36,110 bases of DNA from Cryomorphaceae bacterium (GCA_017858515.1 JAFMBM010000030.1:1-36110); one strand, 5' to 3'; counted from the first letter of the stretch, positions 8,576 through 17,278 are shown. A program made the numbers and translations. The notes: generated from the sequence alone by a model not told the origin.

Positions 8576-10105
8576 ATGAGATACCTCACCAAAATAGTTC
8601 CCTTACTTATACTTGGTTTCAGTTCATGTATAAATGATTTGGACTTTAATAAGTTTGAAGAACTCAAACCGGGCCCTAATGTAGCCATTCCAATCCTAAA
8701 GACAACCATTAAGCTTACCGATTTCGTAAATCAGGATTCTATTTTGACTGAAGATCCGGATGGATTTTTGAGATTCATCCATGAACAAGATTCCATCTTC
8801 TTTTTAGATGCGGGAGAATTGGTTGAAATACCGAATCAGCCCTTGGCCGAGAATCTTCCATTGATAGCAGGGCTTCCGGCCATTAGTTTAGATCTCAATT
8901 TGAACAGTATAGGTGGAATGAACCTATCCACCTTGAATCTAGACCGAGCTGCCTTTAACTGGTATTTTGAAAATCCTACCAACGAGCCAGCCTCAGTTAA
9001 GATTTCTTTTGGGAATGCAAGTATAAATGGAGTTCCTTTTGAGTTTACCATTCAATCGCAAGGCCAAGGAAGAATAGAAGGATTAGATTTCTACAATAAT
9101 TTGGATTTCAACTTGGCACAGAGTCCTGATCCAAATGCCGCTCCTTATAATAATTTAAATCTAAGTGTTGAACTTCAGACTCCGGCTTCCGTAGCTCCAG
9201 GAACGCAGTACAACTTCGGAATGAGTTTAGATAGTGTTAAGTTTGAGCGAGTGATAGGCTATTTTGGTCAAAGAGTGGTGAATATACCCTCAAACAGTTT
9301 CGACTTGGATTTGGGGAGCATAGGAGATTTCACCTCTGGATTTACACTAACGGATCCCAAATTAACCCTAGAGATTAAAAATGGCATGGGGGTTTCAATG
9401 GGAACAAGCCTAGGTTTGGATGGAGTGAATATAGATGGGGATATATTCCAGTTAACCATGCCCAGTTTTGAGATTATACAGCCCAGTGTACCAGGAACAA
9501 TATCCACTAGTTCGCTTACACTCGATAATCAGAATTCCAATGTTGTTTCATTCATAGACGGATTGCCTACGACCATGGTTATAGCTGGTGGGGTGACTTT
9601 AAATCCAAACAATACAGGAGGAACTACCAATTTCATATCTACTTCAGATCGTTTTTACGGTAACCTCATAGTAGATCTTCCATTAGAAATCAAAACATCG
9701 CGACTAAGCTTCAATGATATTTTAGAAGTAGATCTATTTGAGAGTGAAGATGCCGTTTATTTTTTTGAATTGGATATTGTTTCCGAGAATGGTTTTCCGC
9801 TGGATGTAGAGCTTGTGCTCTTCTTTTTAGATGCCGCAGGTCAAGCAACTGATAGTGTTTTCTTTCCATTTGCTCAAGCAGCGCCGGTGGATGGAAATGG
9901 GAGGGTAACAGCTCCGAGGAATACCAATGCTACTATAACTTTTGATCAAGATCTTATTAAGACCATGATTCGATCGAATCAATGGAGACTGGAAGGAAGG
10001 CTAGCAACAACAGATAATGGTACCATTCCTGTTAAATTCTATTCGGACTACGAATTAAGTGTTCAGATTGGAGCAAGAACCCGGGTAATTCTTACTGCGA
10101 TATGA
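8576..10105 (+). CDS. Lipoprotein of right lipoprotein-barrel couple
   Basis: A 509-residue lipoprotein with lipobox GFSSC (C18). It is beta-rich and of unknown function. The N-terminal segment after the Cys has the same pattern as the divergent 689-residue lipoprotein (NVAIPILKTTIKL then D-x-I-L-x-x-D-x-x-G-F). Residues about 368-509 form the shared C-terminal domain, with PLD at 408-410, GQA at 422-424 and a terminal Y-x-D-Y strand. The central part contains a segment, V-x-F-E-R-V-I-G-Y-F-G, near residue 225, that looks like a strand-turn motif. The stop overlaps the start of the beta-barrel gene (ATGA), matching the arrangement of the minus-strand couple. Probable location: periplasmic face or surface of the outer membrane, tied to its barrel partner (inference). 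Confidence 0.8.
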   Translation: MRYLTKIVPLLILGFSSCINDLDFNKFEELKPGPNVAIPILKTTIKLTDFVNQDSILTEDPDGFLRFIHEQDSIFFLDAGELVEIPNQPLAENLPLIAGLPAISLDLNLNSIGGMNLSTLNLDRAAFNWYFENPTNEPASVKISFGNASINGVPFEFTIQSQGQGRIEGLDFYNNLDFNLAQSPDPNAAPYNNLNLSVELQTPASVAPGTQYNFGMSLDSVKFERVIGYFGQRVVNIPSNSFDLDLGSIGDFTSGFTLTDPKLTLEIKNGMGVSMGTSLGLDGVNIDGDIFQLTMPSFEIIQPSVPGTISTSSLTLDNQNSNVVSFIDGLPTTMVIAGGVTLNPNNTGGTTNFISTSDRFYGNLIVDLPLEIKTSRLSFNDILEVDLFESEDAVYFFELDIVSENGFPLDVELVLFFLDAAGQATDSVFFPFAQAAPVDGNGRVTAPRNTNATITFDQDLIKTMIRSNQWRLEGRLATTDNGTIPVKFYSDYELSVQIGARTRVILTAI

Positions 10106-11505
10106 GGAATTTTAAAACGCAATTCGCACTATTTCTTTTGCTCAGCACTTCCGTAGGTCTTACGGCACAAGCTCCCTTGAGTTTGTACGGGATGAAGAAA
10201 ATTCCACAATCTAGTTTACTCAATCCGGCTCATAGATCGGAAGCAAGCTTCTTTATAGGAATACCTGCTTTGAGTAGCATTGGTTTGCAATTCCACAACA
10301 GTGGTTTTGCCTTAGAGGAGTTGATTGGAAAAGATGTTGAGGATCCTAATGTGGCCATCCGCGATATAGCGGCAGGCTTGGATAACGAGGATATTCTTCG
10401 ATTTAACTTTAGAACGGAATTGTTATTCTTGGGATTTGAGATTGGCAAAGATGGATTCTTAACTCTTGGGGCGGATGTCAATCAAGTAGTCAATTTCAAT
10501 TATCCGGCTGACTTAGTTCGTTTTGCTTTCCCAACCGCAGATGAGTTTGTAAATACGAATATCGATCTAAGTGGCACGCATTACGGTGCTATAGCCTATA
10601 CTCAAGTGCACCTTGGATATCAACACAGTTTTCTAGAAAGAAGATTGAGTGTGGGAGGAAGGGTGAAATACAACAATGTATACGGTAATATTTATGTGGA
10701 GAAGCTAGATGCACAGGTTGATGGAAGAACCGATCGAATGCTGGTAACAACGGATGTGCTTATCCGCTCTGCAGGAATAGCTCCCTTTGAAGATGGAGTT
10801 GATTTTACACCTGGTCAATTGTTTGGAGGAAATACGGGATTTACATTTGATTTAGGTGTGAGCTACAGTGTTACGCCCAAGTTAGAAGTGATGGCGAGTG
10901 TACTCGATCTGGGAACAATTAATTTCACAAAAGACCTAAGAGATAGAGTAAGTAAAGGAACCTATGAGTTTACTGGGCTAGAGTTTAATGCGGTAGATGG
11001 AAACGTCAACGATCAGACGGTAGGAGATCAGATCGATTCGATCTTTAGTTTTTCAGAGACCGATGGGAATACATATTCACGCGCTTTAACCAATCGCTAT
11101 TTTTTAGGTGCATCATATCAACTTACTAAGAATCATAGTTTCCAAGGAACCTATAATCTCAATCGTTGGGATGGATTAAACTTCCACAACGGAAGTTTGG
11201 GATATGTAGGGACGTATGGAAAAGGGTTTCAATTGATGCTTAATTGGAATGTAATCAATGGTACCTATATGAATTTTGGTGGCGGCTTTGGGCTAGATAT
11301 GGGAGCATTTCAGTGGTATTTATTGAGCGATAATTTCTATGGAATGATTGCTCCCGGAACTGCACAGACAGTGGGCTTTAGAACCGGATTTAATTTGAAA
11401 TTCGGCAGAGATAGGATGAAGAAGAGAAGAATGGAAGGCATCGTGATTCCATCCACAGCTCCAGCCGCAACTCCAACAGAAAACGAAAATCAAAACAACC
11501 AATAA
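10102..11505 (+). CDS. DUF5723 outer-membrane beta-barrel protein
   Basis: A 467-residue outer-membrane protein. A signal peptide (1-23) is followed by the N-terminal signature of DUF5723 proteins (YGMKKIPQSSLLNPA, then a F-I-G-I-P-x-L-S-S-I strand at about 50-62 and an N-S-G-F-x-x-E-x-L-I segment). The rest is strand-rich barrel sequence up to about residue 435. It ends in a basic then low-complexity periplasmic-type tail (RDRMKKRRMEG, then Pro/Thr/Ala/Asn/Gln-rich), which the paralogous barrel at 5164-6375 lacks. It overlaps the preceding lipoprotein gene by 4 bases and is followed after 10 bases by a third lipoprotein gene, so the plus-strand unit is lipoprotein-barrel-lipoprotein. Function unknown. 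Confidence 0.82.
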   Translation: MRNFKTQFALFLLLSTSVGLTAQAPLSLYGMKKIPQSSLLNPAHRSEASFFIGIPALSSIGLQFHNSGFALEELIGKDVEDPNVAIRDIAAGLDNEDILRFNFRTELLFLGFEIGKDGFLTLGADVNQVVNFNYPADLVRFAFPTADEFVNTNIDLSGTHYGAIAYTQVHLGYQHSFLERRLSVGGRVKYNNVYGNIYVEKLDAQVDGRTDRMLVTTDVLIRSAGIAPFEDGVDFTPGQLFGGNTGFTFDLGVSYSVTPKLEVMASVLDLGTINFTKDLRDRVSKGTYEFTGLEFNAVDGNVNDQTVGDQIDSIFSFSETDGNTYSRALTNRYFLGASYQLTKNHSFQGTYNLNRWDGLNFHNGSLGYVGTYGKGFQLMLNWNVINGTYMNFGGGFGLDMGAFQWYLLSDNFYGMIAPGTAQTVGFRTGFNLKFGRDRMKKRRMEGIVIPSTAPAATPTENENQNNQ

Positions 11506-11515
11506 AACAACAACT

Positions 11516-12337
11516 ATGAGAAAGGTATTAGCCCTAGCTATTATCGCCGGACTTCTGAACACTAGCTGTGAAGATGAAAACTTGAGCGATCTATTTAATA
11601 ACGATTCTGGTGCTGTGGCTTCTTCTTATATGGAGATAGAAGGTATCTTCATTAACGCGTATAGCAGACTTGAAACGGTAATGCGCAATCCAACTTTAAT
11701 AGCAACAGGAATGGCCACCATCGACGGCGCCAATGTTCGCTTTATGCAAGACACTCTAACGATTGATTTCGGGGAGGTAAACGTTTTAGTAGCAGACGGA
11801 ACACAGAGACGAGGTAAAATAACGGCCTATACTCCAATGACTTTCCTGAGCACTACCAATGCACAAATGACGGTTGAAACCAGTAATTTCTTTGTGAATA
11901 ATAGAAAGGTGGATCTCTTCTTCCAGTCTACAAACAAAGGTTCCATTGGTGTTTCACAGGTATTCGATGTAGATACTTTGGATCTTAATGTTGCTACAGG
12001 CGACTATATGTTAAGAGGTGCTAAGCGCTTTACTTGGGCAACTGGTTTTGCAAGTCTCACCGATCAGACCGACGATACCTACCGTATTTCCGGAAGAAGT
12101 ATGTTTGATAGCCCAACCGATACCATGAGTATTAAGGCTCAGTTTTCTACAACCAATCCTTTATTGTACAACTACTCTTGTCAGTATGAGGTGGAAAGCG
12201 GAATCATTGATATGGAAATCATAAAAGAAACAAGCACTCAAGCATCGATTGATCTTATCGATTCAGATGGTTGTAACAACTTAATGCGTTTTACCAATAA
12301 TGGAATAACGGTTACGCTTCCTTTCGTAGGTTTTTAA
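11516..12337 (+). CDS. Lipoprotein, third gene of right couple operon
   Basis: A 273-residue lipoprotein with lipobox LLNTSC (C18). The mature part is beta-strand rich with no motif I recognise. A short helical-looking segment (about 40-65) precedes strands with frequent Thr, Asp and Asn, and two Cys (in YSCQYE and DGCNN) near the C-terminus could form a disulfide. It begins 10 bases after the DUF5723 barrel gene, so it belongs to that operon. No counterpart is present on the minus-strand side of the mirrored arrangement, which makes it the asymmetric element of the block. A hairpin at 12363-12398 ends the unit. Function not assignable. Confidence 0.75.
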   Translation: MRKVLALAIIAGLLNTSCEDENLSDLFNNDSGAVASSYMEIEGIFINAYSRLETVMRNPTLIATGMATIDGANVRFMQDTLTIDFGEVNVLVADGTQRRGKITAYTPMTFLSTTNAQMTVETSNFFVNNRKVDLFFQSTNKGSIGVSQVFDVDTLDLNVATGDYMLRGAKRFTWATGFASLTDQTDDTYRISGRSMFDSPTDTMSIKAQFSTTNPLLYNYSCQYEVESGIIDMEIIKETSTQASIDLIDSDGCNNLMRFTNNGITVTLPFVGF

Positions 12338-12362
12338 ATTGTCTATTTAGTAAAAACAGTCG

Positions 12363-12398
12363 AATCCCGTTCATTCTTCAAAAAGAATTAACGGGATT
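12363..12398. terminator. Bidirectional hairpin between convergent genes
   Basis: A long hairpin: arms AATCCCGTT (12363-12371) and AACGGGATT (12390-12398), one mismatch, then inner arms ATTCTT/AAGAAT and a CAAA loop. It lies between the plus-strand lipoprotein operon and the convergent rarA gene. Its right arm lies inside rarA, and the rarA stop codon (12388-12390) is within the hairpin. Neither side has a long T-tract, so termination strength is uncertain. Confidence 0.6.
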
Positions 12399-13668
12399 TG
12401 TATTTTCCAGACCACCACAACTGCAGTTGTTTGGAAATGCTTTCTTCTTTTGGATTATCTGCAGTTTCGTAGAGTATAGATCCCTCTAAGTCTTTAGGCA
12501 TATATTCTTGTGCTTTGAAATGCCCTGTATAGCTGTGAGGATAGACATATCCCTTTCCATGTCCTATACTTTTAAGCAATTTGTTAGCGGGGTTTCTTAA
12601 ATGTGGAGGAACTTCCTTTCGTCCTGTTTCTTTCACTAGGGCAAGTGCCTTATCTATGGCTAAATAAGCAGAATTGCTTTTGGCAGAGGTAGCTAGGTAA
12701 AGGGCACATTGGCTTAGAACAATTCTTCCTTCCGGCATACCGATTTTTTCAACCGAATCGAAACAAGCATTGGCAATTAATAATGCGTTTGGATTTGCCA
12801 AGCCAATATCCTCAGCAGCAGAAATAAGCATGCGTCTGGCAATGAATTTAGGATCTTCACCGCCTTCAATCATCCTCGCAAGCCAATATACAGTTGCTTG
12901 AGGATCGCTACCCCGAATGGATTTAATAAAAGCAGAGACAATATCATAATGCTGATCTCCCTTTCTATCGTATAAAATTGGATTTGCCTCGAGGAGAGAA
13001 TCTAAGTCTGCCTTTATGAGGAAAGAGCCTTCTTCTTGTCGATTAGCAAGTAGTTCTATAATATTCAGCAATCTGCGAGCATCTCCATCCGCAACTCGGA
13101 TAATTGGGTCCCAATCTTCTATTTTATACTCTTTCGGGGCTAAATACTCATCCTTTAGTAAGGCATTGTTGCCAATTTCAATCAGTTCATCTTCTTTTAA
13201 GGGTTGAAGAATAAAAACTTGGCATCTTGAAAGAAGAGCAGGAATGACTTCAAATCCAGGATTTTCAGTAGTAGCTCCAAATAGACTAATGGTACCTGCT
13301 TCCACAGCTGCTAGTAATGAATCTTGCTGCGATTTAGAGAAGCGATGGATCTCATCTATAAACAGAATGGGCTTTCCCTTTTGAAAAAGACTTCGGTCTT
13401 CAGCTTTAGCAATCGCATCCCTCACATCTTTAACACCTGAATGAATAGCGCTTAAGGCATGAAATTCTCTCTTGCTCTCTTTTGCAATGAGTCGAGCTAG
13501 AGTTGTTTTACCAACGCCGGGTGGACCCCAGAAAATCATAGAAGGCAAGGCCCCATTTTTGAGCATAGGACTGAGTAGTCCATTTTCTGATAAAAGATGC
13601 TTTTGACCGACATATTGACTTAACAATTTCGGTCTGCAGCGTTCGGCTAAGGGAGGAAGACTATTCAC
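12388..13668 (-). CDS. rarA: Replication-associated recombination protein A (AAA+ ATPase)
   Basis: A 426-residue AAA+ ATPase of the RarA/MgsA/WRNIP1 family, which acts at stalled replication forks and interacts with SSB. Walker A is G48-PPGVGKT55 and Walker B is [10 protein letters not shown] with D105-E106. A sensor-1-like [11 protein letters not shown] and the arginine-containing ALLSRCQVF follow. The C-terminal clamp-loader-like and MgsA domain contains D-P-K-F-I-A-R-R-M and the near-terminal [14 protein letters not shown] signature. Length matches the family. The start codon is GTG (13666-13668) and lies 33 bases from the opposite-strand rhomboid gene, so the two must share a very short divergent promoter region. 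The gene ends inside a hairpin shared with the convergent operon. Confidence 0.94.
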   Translation of the reverse strand: MNSLPPLAERCRPKLLSQYVGQKHLLSENGLLSPMLKNGALPSMIFWGPPGVGKTTLARLIAKESKREFHALSAIHSGVKDVRDAIAKAEDRSLFQKGKPILFIDEIHRFSKSQQDSLLAAVEAGTISLFGATTENPGFEVIPALLSRCQVFILQPLKEDELIEIGNNALLKDEYLAPKEYKIEDWDPIIRVADGDARRLLNIIELLANRQEEGSFLIKADLDSLLEANPILYDRKGDQHYDIVSAFIKSIRGSDPQATVYWLARMIEGGEDPKFIARRMLISAAEDIGLANPNALLIANACFDSVEKIGMPEGRIVLSQCALYLATSAKSNSAYLAIDKALALVKETGRKEVPPHLRNPANKLLKSIGHGKGYVYPHSYTGHFKAQEYMPKDLEGSILYETADNPKEESISKQLQLWWSGKYKSR

Positions 13669-13701
13669 AAGACTCCAAATATCTCATTATATTACCGATT
13701 A

Positions 13702-14400
13702 ATGGAAAAAGATGAAACACCAAATAATTTAGATTATTTAATCTATCCTTTTTTTATAATGCTCGCAATGTGGGCCGTTTTCTGGTACGACGATCAATAT
13801 CTAATGGAATGGTATGTCCATGGACTTTATCCAAGAAAGATATCAGGTCTACAGGGAATTCTTTTTGGATCTTTTCTCCACGGAAGTCTCGAACATCTGA
13901 TCAATAACTCTCTGGCTGTGTTTATTTTAAGTGCTTCCCTTTTCTATTTCTATAGAAAACTTTCGTTTCCCATAGTTCTTTGGTCATTAACCCTTCCTTT
14001 CTTGTTCACATGGTTTTACGGTAGACCATCTTTTCATATTGGAGCCAGTGCCTACATCTATGCCCTAGCTTCCTTTCTGTTTTTTAGCGGTATTTGGCGA
14101 AAGAATAGGTATTTAGCCTCCTTATCACTATTAGTTGTCTTTTTATATGGAAGCCTTATTTGGGGATTGTTTCCAATGGAGGATGGAGTAAGTTGGGAAG
14201 CCCATCTTTCGGGAGGCTTAGTGGGTCTTATACTCAGCCTATTTTATAGAAACAAAGGACCCCAATCGACTCAGTATATTTGGCCAGAGGAGGAGTATGA
14301 AGATCTGCTTGTTGTAGATTGGCAAGAAATAGGAGAAGACGAACCACAAGAGCTGCCAATAGTCTATCACTACAAAGAGCAGGAGAAAAATCGTCCTTAG
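13702..14400 (+). CDS. Rhomboid-family intramembrane serine protease
   Basis: A 232-residue polytopic membrane protein with about six hydrophobic segments between residues 12 and 185 and an acidic cytoplasmic tail (185-232). The rhomboid elements are the H60-GSLEHLINN motif in TM2 (H60, H65, N69), the catalytic serine S116 in G114-A-S-A and the partner H168 in SWEAHLSGG. The family motif GxSG is GxSA here, with the Gly after the nucleophile replaced by Ala. The usual L1-loop WR motif is not obvious. It probably cleaves membrane-anchored substrates, but no substrate is suggested by neighbours. The next gene starts 29 bases downstream and may be co-transcribed. Confidence 0.85.
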   Translation: MEKDETPNNLDYLIYPFFIMLAMWAVFWYDDQYLMEWYVHGLYPRKISGLQGILFGSFLHGSLEHLINNSLAVFILSASLFYFYRKLSFPIVLWSLTLPFLFTWFYGRPSFHIGASAYIYALASFLFFSGIWRKNRYLASLSLLVVFLYGSLIWGLFPMEDGVSWEAHLSGGLVGLILSLFYRNKGPQSTQYIWPEEEYEDLLVVDWQEIGEDEPQELPIVYHYKEQEKNRP

Positions 14401-14429
14401 ACCTTTAACTATAATCTACCATTACAGCT

Positions 14430-15488
14430 ATGGAAATGTCTAAGAAAAAACCTCAGTTTGAACTGACGAAATGTCTGGAAAACTATTTATCAAAATACAA
14501 TAGGTATTTAAAATTGCCTATTTCATATGCAGATTTGACATCCTATTCAGATAGCCTCGCTGTTTTGGATTCTGAAGGAAGAGATACGCTCTGGAGAAGT
14601 GTAATTTATTCAAATATGTTGCAAGACGAGGTTCAAAAGGCCTTGTTGGAAATCTATGCATTGCTGAAAACAGATGGAGACGATTCGTTTGTAAAGCAAT
14701 TGGCGATTAGTAATATCGATTATTGTCTTTTTGGAAATTCGAATCCCTTTCGGATCCGTGTGATAAACCTTCTCAACGACAATCATGATTATTACTACAT
14801 CAAGAAAACCGATGCCAGTCGAATTTGTGGATTGGAATTAGAAGATATTCTTAGTCCGAATAAGGTTAGTTATATGGTAGATGGAAAAACGATGGTTGAG
14901 GAGCATATTGCAGGAATACCAGGAGATGTTTTCATGAAGAAATATACGGGAGGTCCTAACTTCTCTAAAATTAGAATGGCAAAAGAGTTTGTGAAATTTA
15001 ATGAGCGATGTTTTACCACGCTCTTAGGTGATATGCGATCCTATAATTATGTTATTGATGTAACGCCCGATTTCGATATGGAGCAATACAGGGTAAGGCC
15101 GATTGACTTCGATCAGCTTATTTACGAGGGAAGAAAGAATCACTATCGTCCTCAATACTATAAAGAGAATAAGGAAGTAGTTCAGTTTTGTATGGAAACC
15201 CTAAGTCCAGAAACAGTAGACCAATATCAAACCGAAGAGCGCACCCTTATTCGGAAAAGGTATATGGTAAACAAGTCGAGAGTTGAGAATCTTTTAGACT
15301 GCATGGTTACAATCCCCTTTTCAACAGGCGAGAAAATCAGAACGCTATGTTCGGATTTAAATGAATTCCACAGAATGGATCAGTTTTCCGGAATGGATTC
15401 AATGGGGAAAGTGCTGAGATTACATCTACATAAAATGATAGATCGAACTCAGCACAGGCATTACTCAGGTAAAATTTCTTTTAAATAG
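14430..15488 (+). CDS. Conserved protein with phosphotransferase-like motifs
   Basis: A 352-residue soluble protein without a signal peptide. From memory it resembles a conserved flavobacterial family of unknown function. Motifs in order suggest a degenerate or divergent protein-kinase/APH fold: a strand with Lys pair YYYIK125-K126, an acidic pair E157-E158 in MVEEHIAG, then GD201-MRSY-N206, which keeps the D(+5)N spacing of the aminoglycoside-phosphotransferase catalytic loop, and P-I-D226-F-D228, resembling the APH metal-binding IDFD/IDFG. The region between N206 and D226 is longer than in APH enzymes and carries a likely beta-hairpin. The N-terminus (1-110) and C-terminus (230-352) are mostly helical. 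The kinase idea is inference from spacing; substrate unknown. Alternative start at the third residue (14436). It may be transcribed with the rhomboid gene. Confidence 0.75.
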   Translation: MEMSKKKPQFELTKCLENYLSKYNRYLKLPISYADLTSYSDSLAVLDSEGRDTLWRSVIYSNMLQDEVQKALLEIYALLKTDGDDSFVKQLAISNIDYCLFGNSNPFRIRVINLLNDNHDYYYIKKTDASRICGLELEDILSPNKVSYMVDGKTMVEEHIAGIPGDVFMKKYTGGPNFSKIRMAKEFVKFNERCFTTLLGDMRSYNYVIDVTPDFDMEQYRVRPIDFDQLIYEGRKNHYRPQYYKENKEVVQFCMETLSPETVDQYQTEERTLIRKRYMVNKSRVENLLDCMVTIPFSTGEKIRTLCSDLNEFHRMDQFSGMDSMGKVLRLHLHKMIDRTQHRHYSGKISFK

Positions 15489-15492
15489 GAGA

Positions 15493-16077
15493 TTATTTAA
15501 CAGCGGAGAGAATATCGTTTACATCGGGTCGCTTTTTATAATCCGTATCGTAATGTACATATTGAATAATGCCATTTTGATCTATTAAAAAAGTGGCAGG
15601 AATGGGCAACATGGGTTCGTCTGCACCATGCGATTCGGCCAGATCAATGCCGTTAGAGGCTAGTTTTTCAACCATTTTGGTTGGAACAAGATACTCAACA
15701 TTAAATGACGTCATTAATTCATACCCTTGGTCTGAAATAAATTGGAAGTTAGATTTTGATTTAACCTTCATGTTTTCCAATGACTCACCGTTTTCAGCTG
15801 AAACCGCCATAATTAGAATACCCTTTTCACTGAAAAGATCTTCAGCTTCGGAGAGTTGAGATAAGTATTTTGTGCAATAAGGGCACCATTCACCGCGATA
15901 GAACACCAGCAAAATAGATCCCTTTGAAAGCGCATCGCTGAGAGATTGACTTTCACCATTAGCATCAGTAAAAGAAAAAGTTGGGGAAAGATCGCCCACT
16001 TTTATTTTCGACACTTCCTCTTGAGAAAAAAGAAAAGCACTAACAAGAAGGGCAAAGGCAAGGAGTAAATTCTTCAT
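15493..16077 (-). CDS. Exported peroxiredoxin-like (AhpC/TSA) thiol protein
   Basis: A 194-residue thioredoxin-fold protein with a signal peptide (1-18). The active site is W64-C65-PY-C68 in RGEWCPYC, where both the Gly-Glu-Trp lead-in and the CxxC pattern fit the peroxiredoxin-like/AhpC-TSA group. The cis-Pro is P160 in LPIPATFLID. Location would be periplasmic, reducing peroxide or protein disulfides. A single CPYC centre does not decide between the two. The C-terminal stop is 4 bases from the end of the convergent upstream gene, with no terminator between them. The start is 93 bases from the proposed start of the divergent gene at 16171. Confidence 0.85.
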   Translation of the reverse strand: MKNLLLAFALLVSAFLFSQEEVSKIKVGDLSPTFSFTDANGESQSLSDALSKGSILLVFYRGEWCPYCTKYLSQLSEAEDLFSEKGILIMAVSAENGESLENMKVKSKSNFQFISDQGYELMTSFNVEYLVPTKMVEKLASNGIDLAESHGADEPMLPIPATFLIDQNGIIQYVHYDTDYKKRPDVNDILSAVK

Positions 16078-16170
16078 AGACTTGATTTATGTTTGTTTAG
16101 GCTGCAAACATCCACCTTTTTTTCATTTCAATGTCGACTTCCTTACCTTACTGCTTTAATTCAATCTAAA

Positions 16171-16653
16171 TTGAAAAGCCTTTTAACTATTTGTTTCCAA
16201 CTTTGTCTCGCCGTTGGTTTGTTGAGTCAGCCCGCGAGTTTTGTGGTTCAGTTGAAGAAGAATTTTGAACTTCCGAAAGCGACGTATTATTATGGAGACT
16301 ATATAGAAATTAAAATAGGAGAGGATTGGATAGGAGGAGCCGTCACCCAAGCTGATAGCTCTAATCTAAGAGTTGGAAAGGAAATAGTTTCGATTTCGGA
16401 AATTGATGCCGTAAGAATTCGGAAAAGGTTATTGAGCCTTTTCGGGAGTGCTTTTCAAGGAGGGGGATTGCTTTATTTAGGAGTTGTATCAGCCAATAGT
16501 CTTATTAATGATGAGCGGCCTGTTCTAAGAAGTGGAGAAGCCATTGGCGGGGTGGCAGCAGTTGGAATGGGATTTTTATTGAAAAGAGTATCGTATCAGG
16601 ACATTGAATTACACGAGGGATGGCAATTAAGAGTCATTCAGTTCTCAGAATAA
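16171..16653 (+). CDS. Small exported protein of unknown function
   Basis: I do not recognise this protein. With a TTG start at 16171 it is 160 residues and begins with a good signal peptide (KSLLTICFQLCLAVGLLSQ). An upstream in-frame ATG at 16093 would place 26 non-signal residues ahead of it and leave only 15 bases to the divergent gene, so the TTG start is preferred. The mature part starts with a strand-rich region (about 25-85, with YYYGDYIEIKIGEDWIGG and a K-x-I-V-S-I-S-E-I-D-A-V-R strand). A glycine-rich hydrophobic segment (about 92-140) follows, possibly one or two membrane passes, then a short C-terminal strand pair. A strong terminator follows. Confidence 0.6.
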   Translation: MKSLLTICFQLCLAVGLLSQPASFVVQLKKNFELPKATYYYGDYIEIKIGEDWIGGAVTQADSSNLRVGKEIVSISEIDAVRIRKRLLSLFGSAFQGGGLLYLGVVSANSLINDERPVLRSGEAIGGVAAVGMGFLLKRVSYQDIELHEGWQLRVIQFSE

Positions 16654-16656
16654 AAA

Positions 16657-16684
16657 AAGCCCTTCAAAATGAATTGAAGGGCTT
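16657..16684. terminator. Intrinsic bidirectional terminator
   Basis: An 11-bp perfect stem AAGCCCTTCAA (16657-16667) / TTGAAGGGCTT (16674-16684) with a 6-base loop, between convergent genes. For the minus-strand DUF3332 gene the hairpin is followed by a run of seven T residues (A-run 16652-16658 on the plus strand), a canonical intrinsic terminator. On the plus strand only two T residues follow, so it is weaker in that direction. Confidence 0.85.
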
Positions 16685-16708
16685 AAGATACTTAACTAGT
16701 TTTTGGGT

Positions 16709-17278
16709 TTACAAACCAGCAATCTCTAAATTAGAAGATAGTTTGGCTTGAACTTCAGCAAGGCTGTAGTTCTTAGACATATCAAAAAGAGCAGTGCAGC
16801 CATCTGTTCCGTAAACCTTTGCATATGATTTGTCATTCATTTCCACAAATCCAACCAAAGGAAGAAGACCCTCAGAAGTTTCTAAGTTCCAAGTCTTATC
16901 GATAGAATTGAAAACATATGATTCATTTTTACTTCCGTCTAAGGCTTTAATGTCGAAACGATTTTGGCTTGCCGTAATTTCATAGTCAACACCAGCAATA
17001 GTATGGGTTTCAGTTTCAGACTCACCTAATTCCATGGCCATTGGGTTGCTGCCCGACCAAAATTCAATAAGGTTGAAAATAACCACATCACCATAAACGG
17101 CAATGCTGTAAACCGGTATGATGTTTAGGCCGTAAAATATAAGAGTCTTAACAAATTTATTGTCAGCGACTCCGTCGTTCCATTCGTACAACTTCTGGGT
17201 GAGTTCAAAGCTTCCAAAACAAGAGCTAGTTGAAAAGGCAATGGTTAGGGCAAGTAAAAAGCTTAAAATGCGTTTCAT
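16709..17278 (-). CDS. DUF3332-family lipoprotein
   Basis: A 189-residue lipoprotein with a lipobox STSSC (C20). The region after the Cys (CFGSFELTQKLYEWN, then V-K-T-L-I-F-Y-G-L-N-I-I-P-V-Y and a membrane-associated I-F-N-L-I-E-F-W-S-G-S-N-P stretch at about 65-79) fits the DUF3332 family of bacterial lipoproteins with a short hydrophobic segment. The rest is a beta-rich domain with a single Cys (DGC). The function of DUF3332 is unknown. The gene stands alone between convergent and divergent neighbours and ends in the strong terminator at 16657-16684. Confidence 0.78.
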   Translation of the reverse strand: MKRILSFLLALTIAFSTSSCFGSFELTQKLYEWNDGVADNKFVKTLIFYGLNIIPVYSIAVYGDVVIFNLIEFWSGSNPMAMELGESETETHTIAGVDYEITASQNRFDIKALDGSKNESYVFNSIDKTWNLETSEGLLPLVGFVEMNDKSYAKVYGTDGCTALFDMSKNYSLAEVQAKLSSNLEIAGL

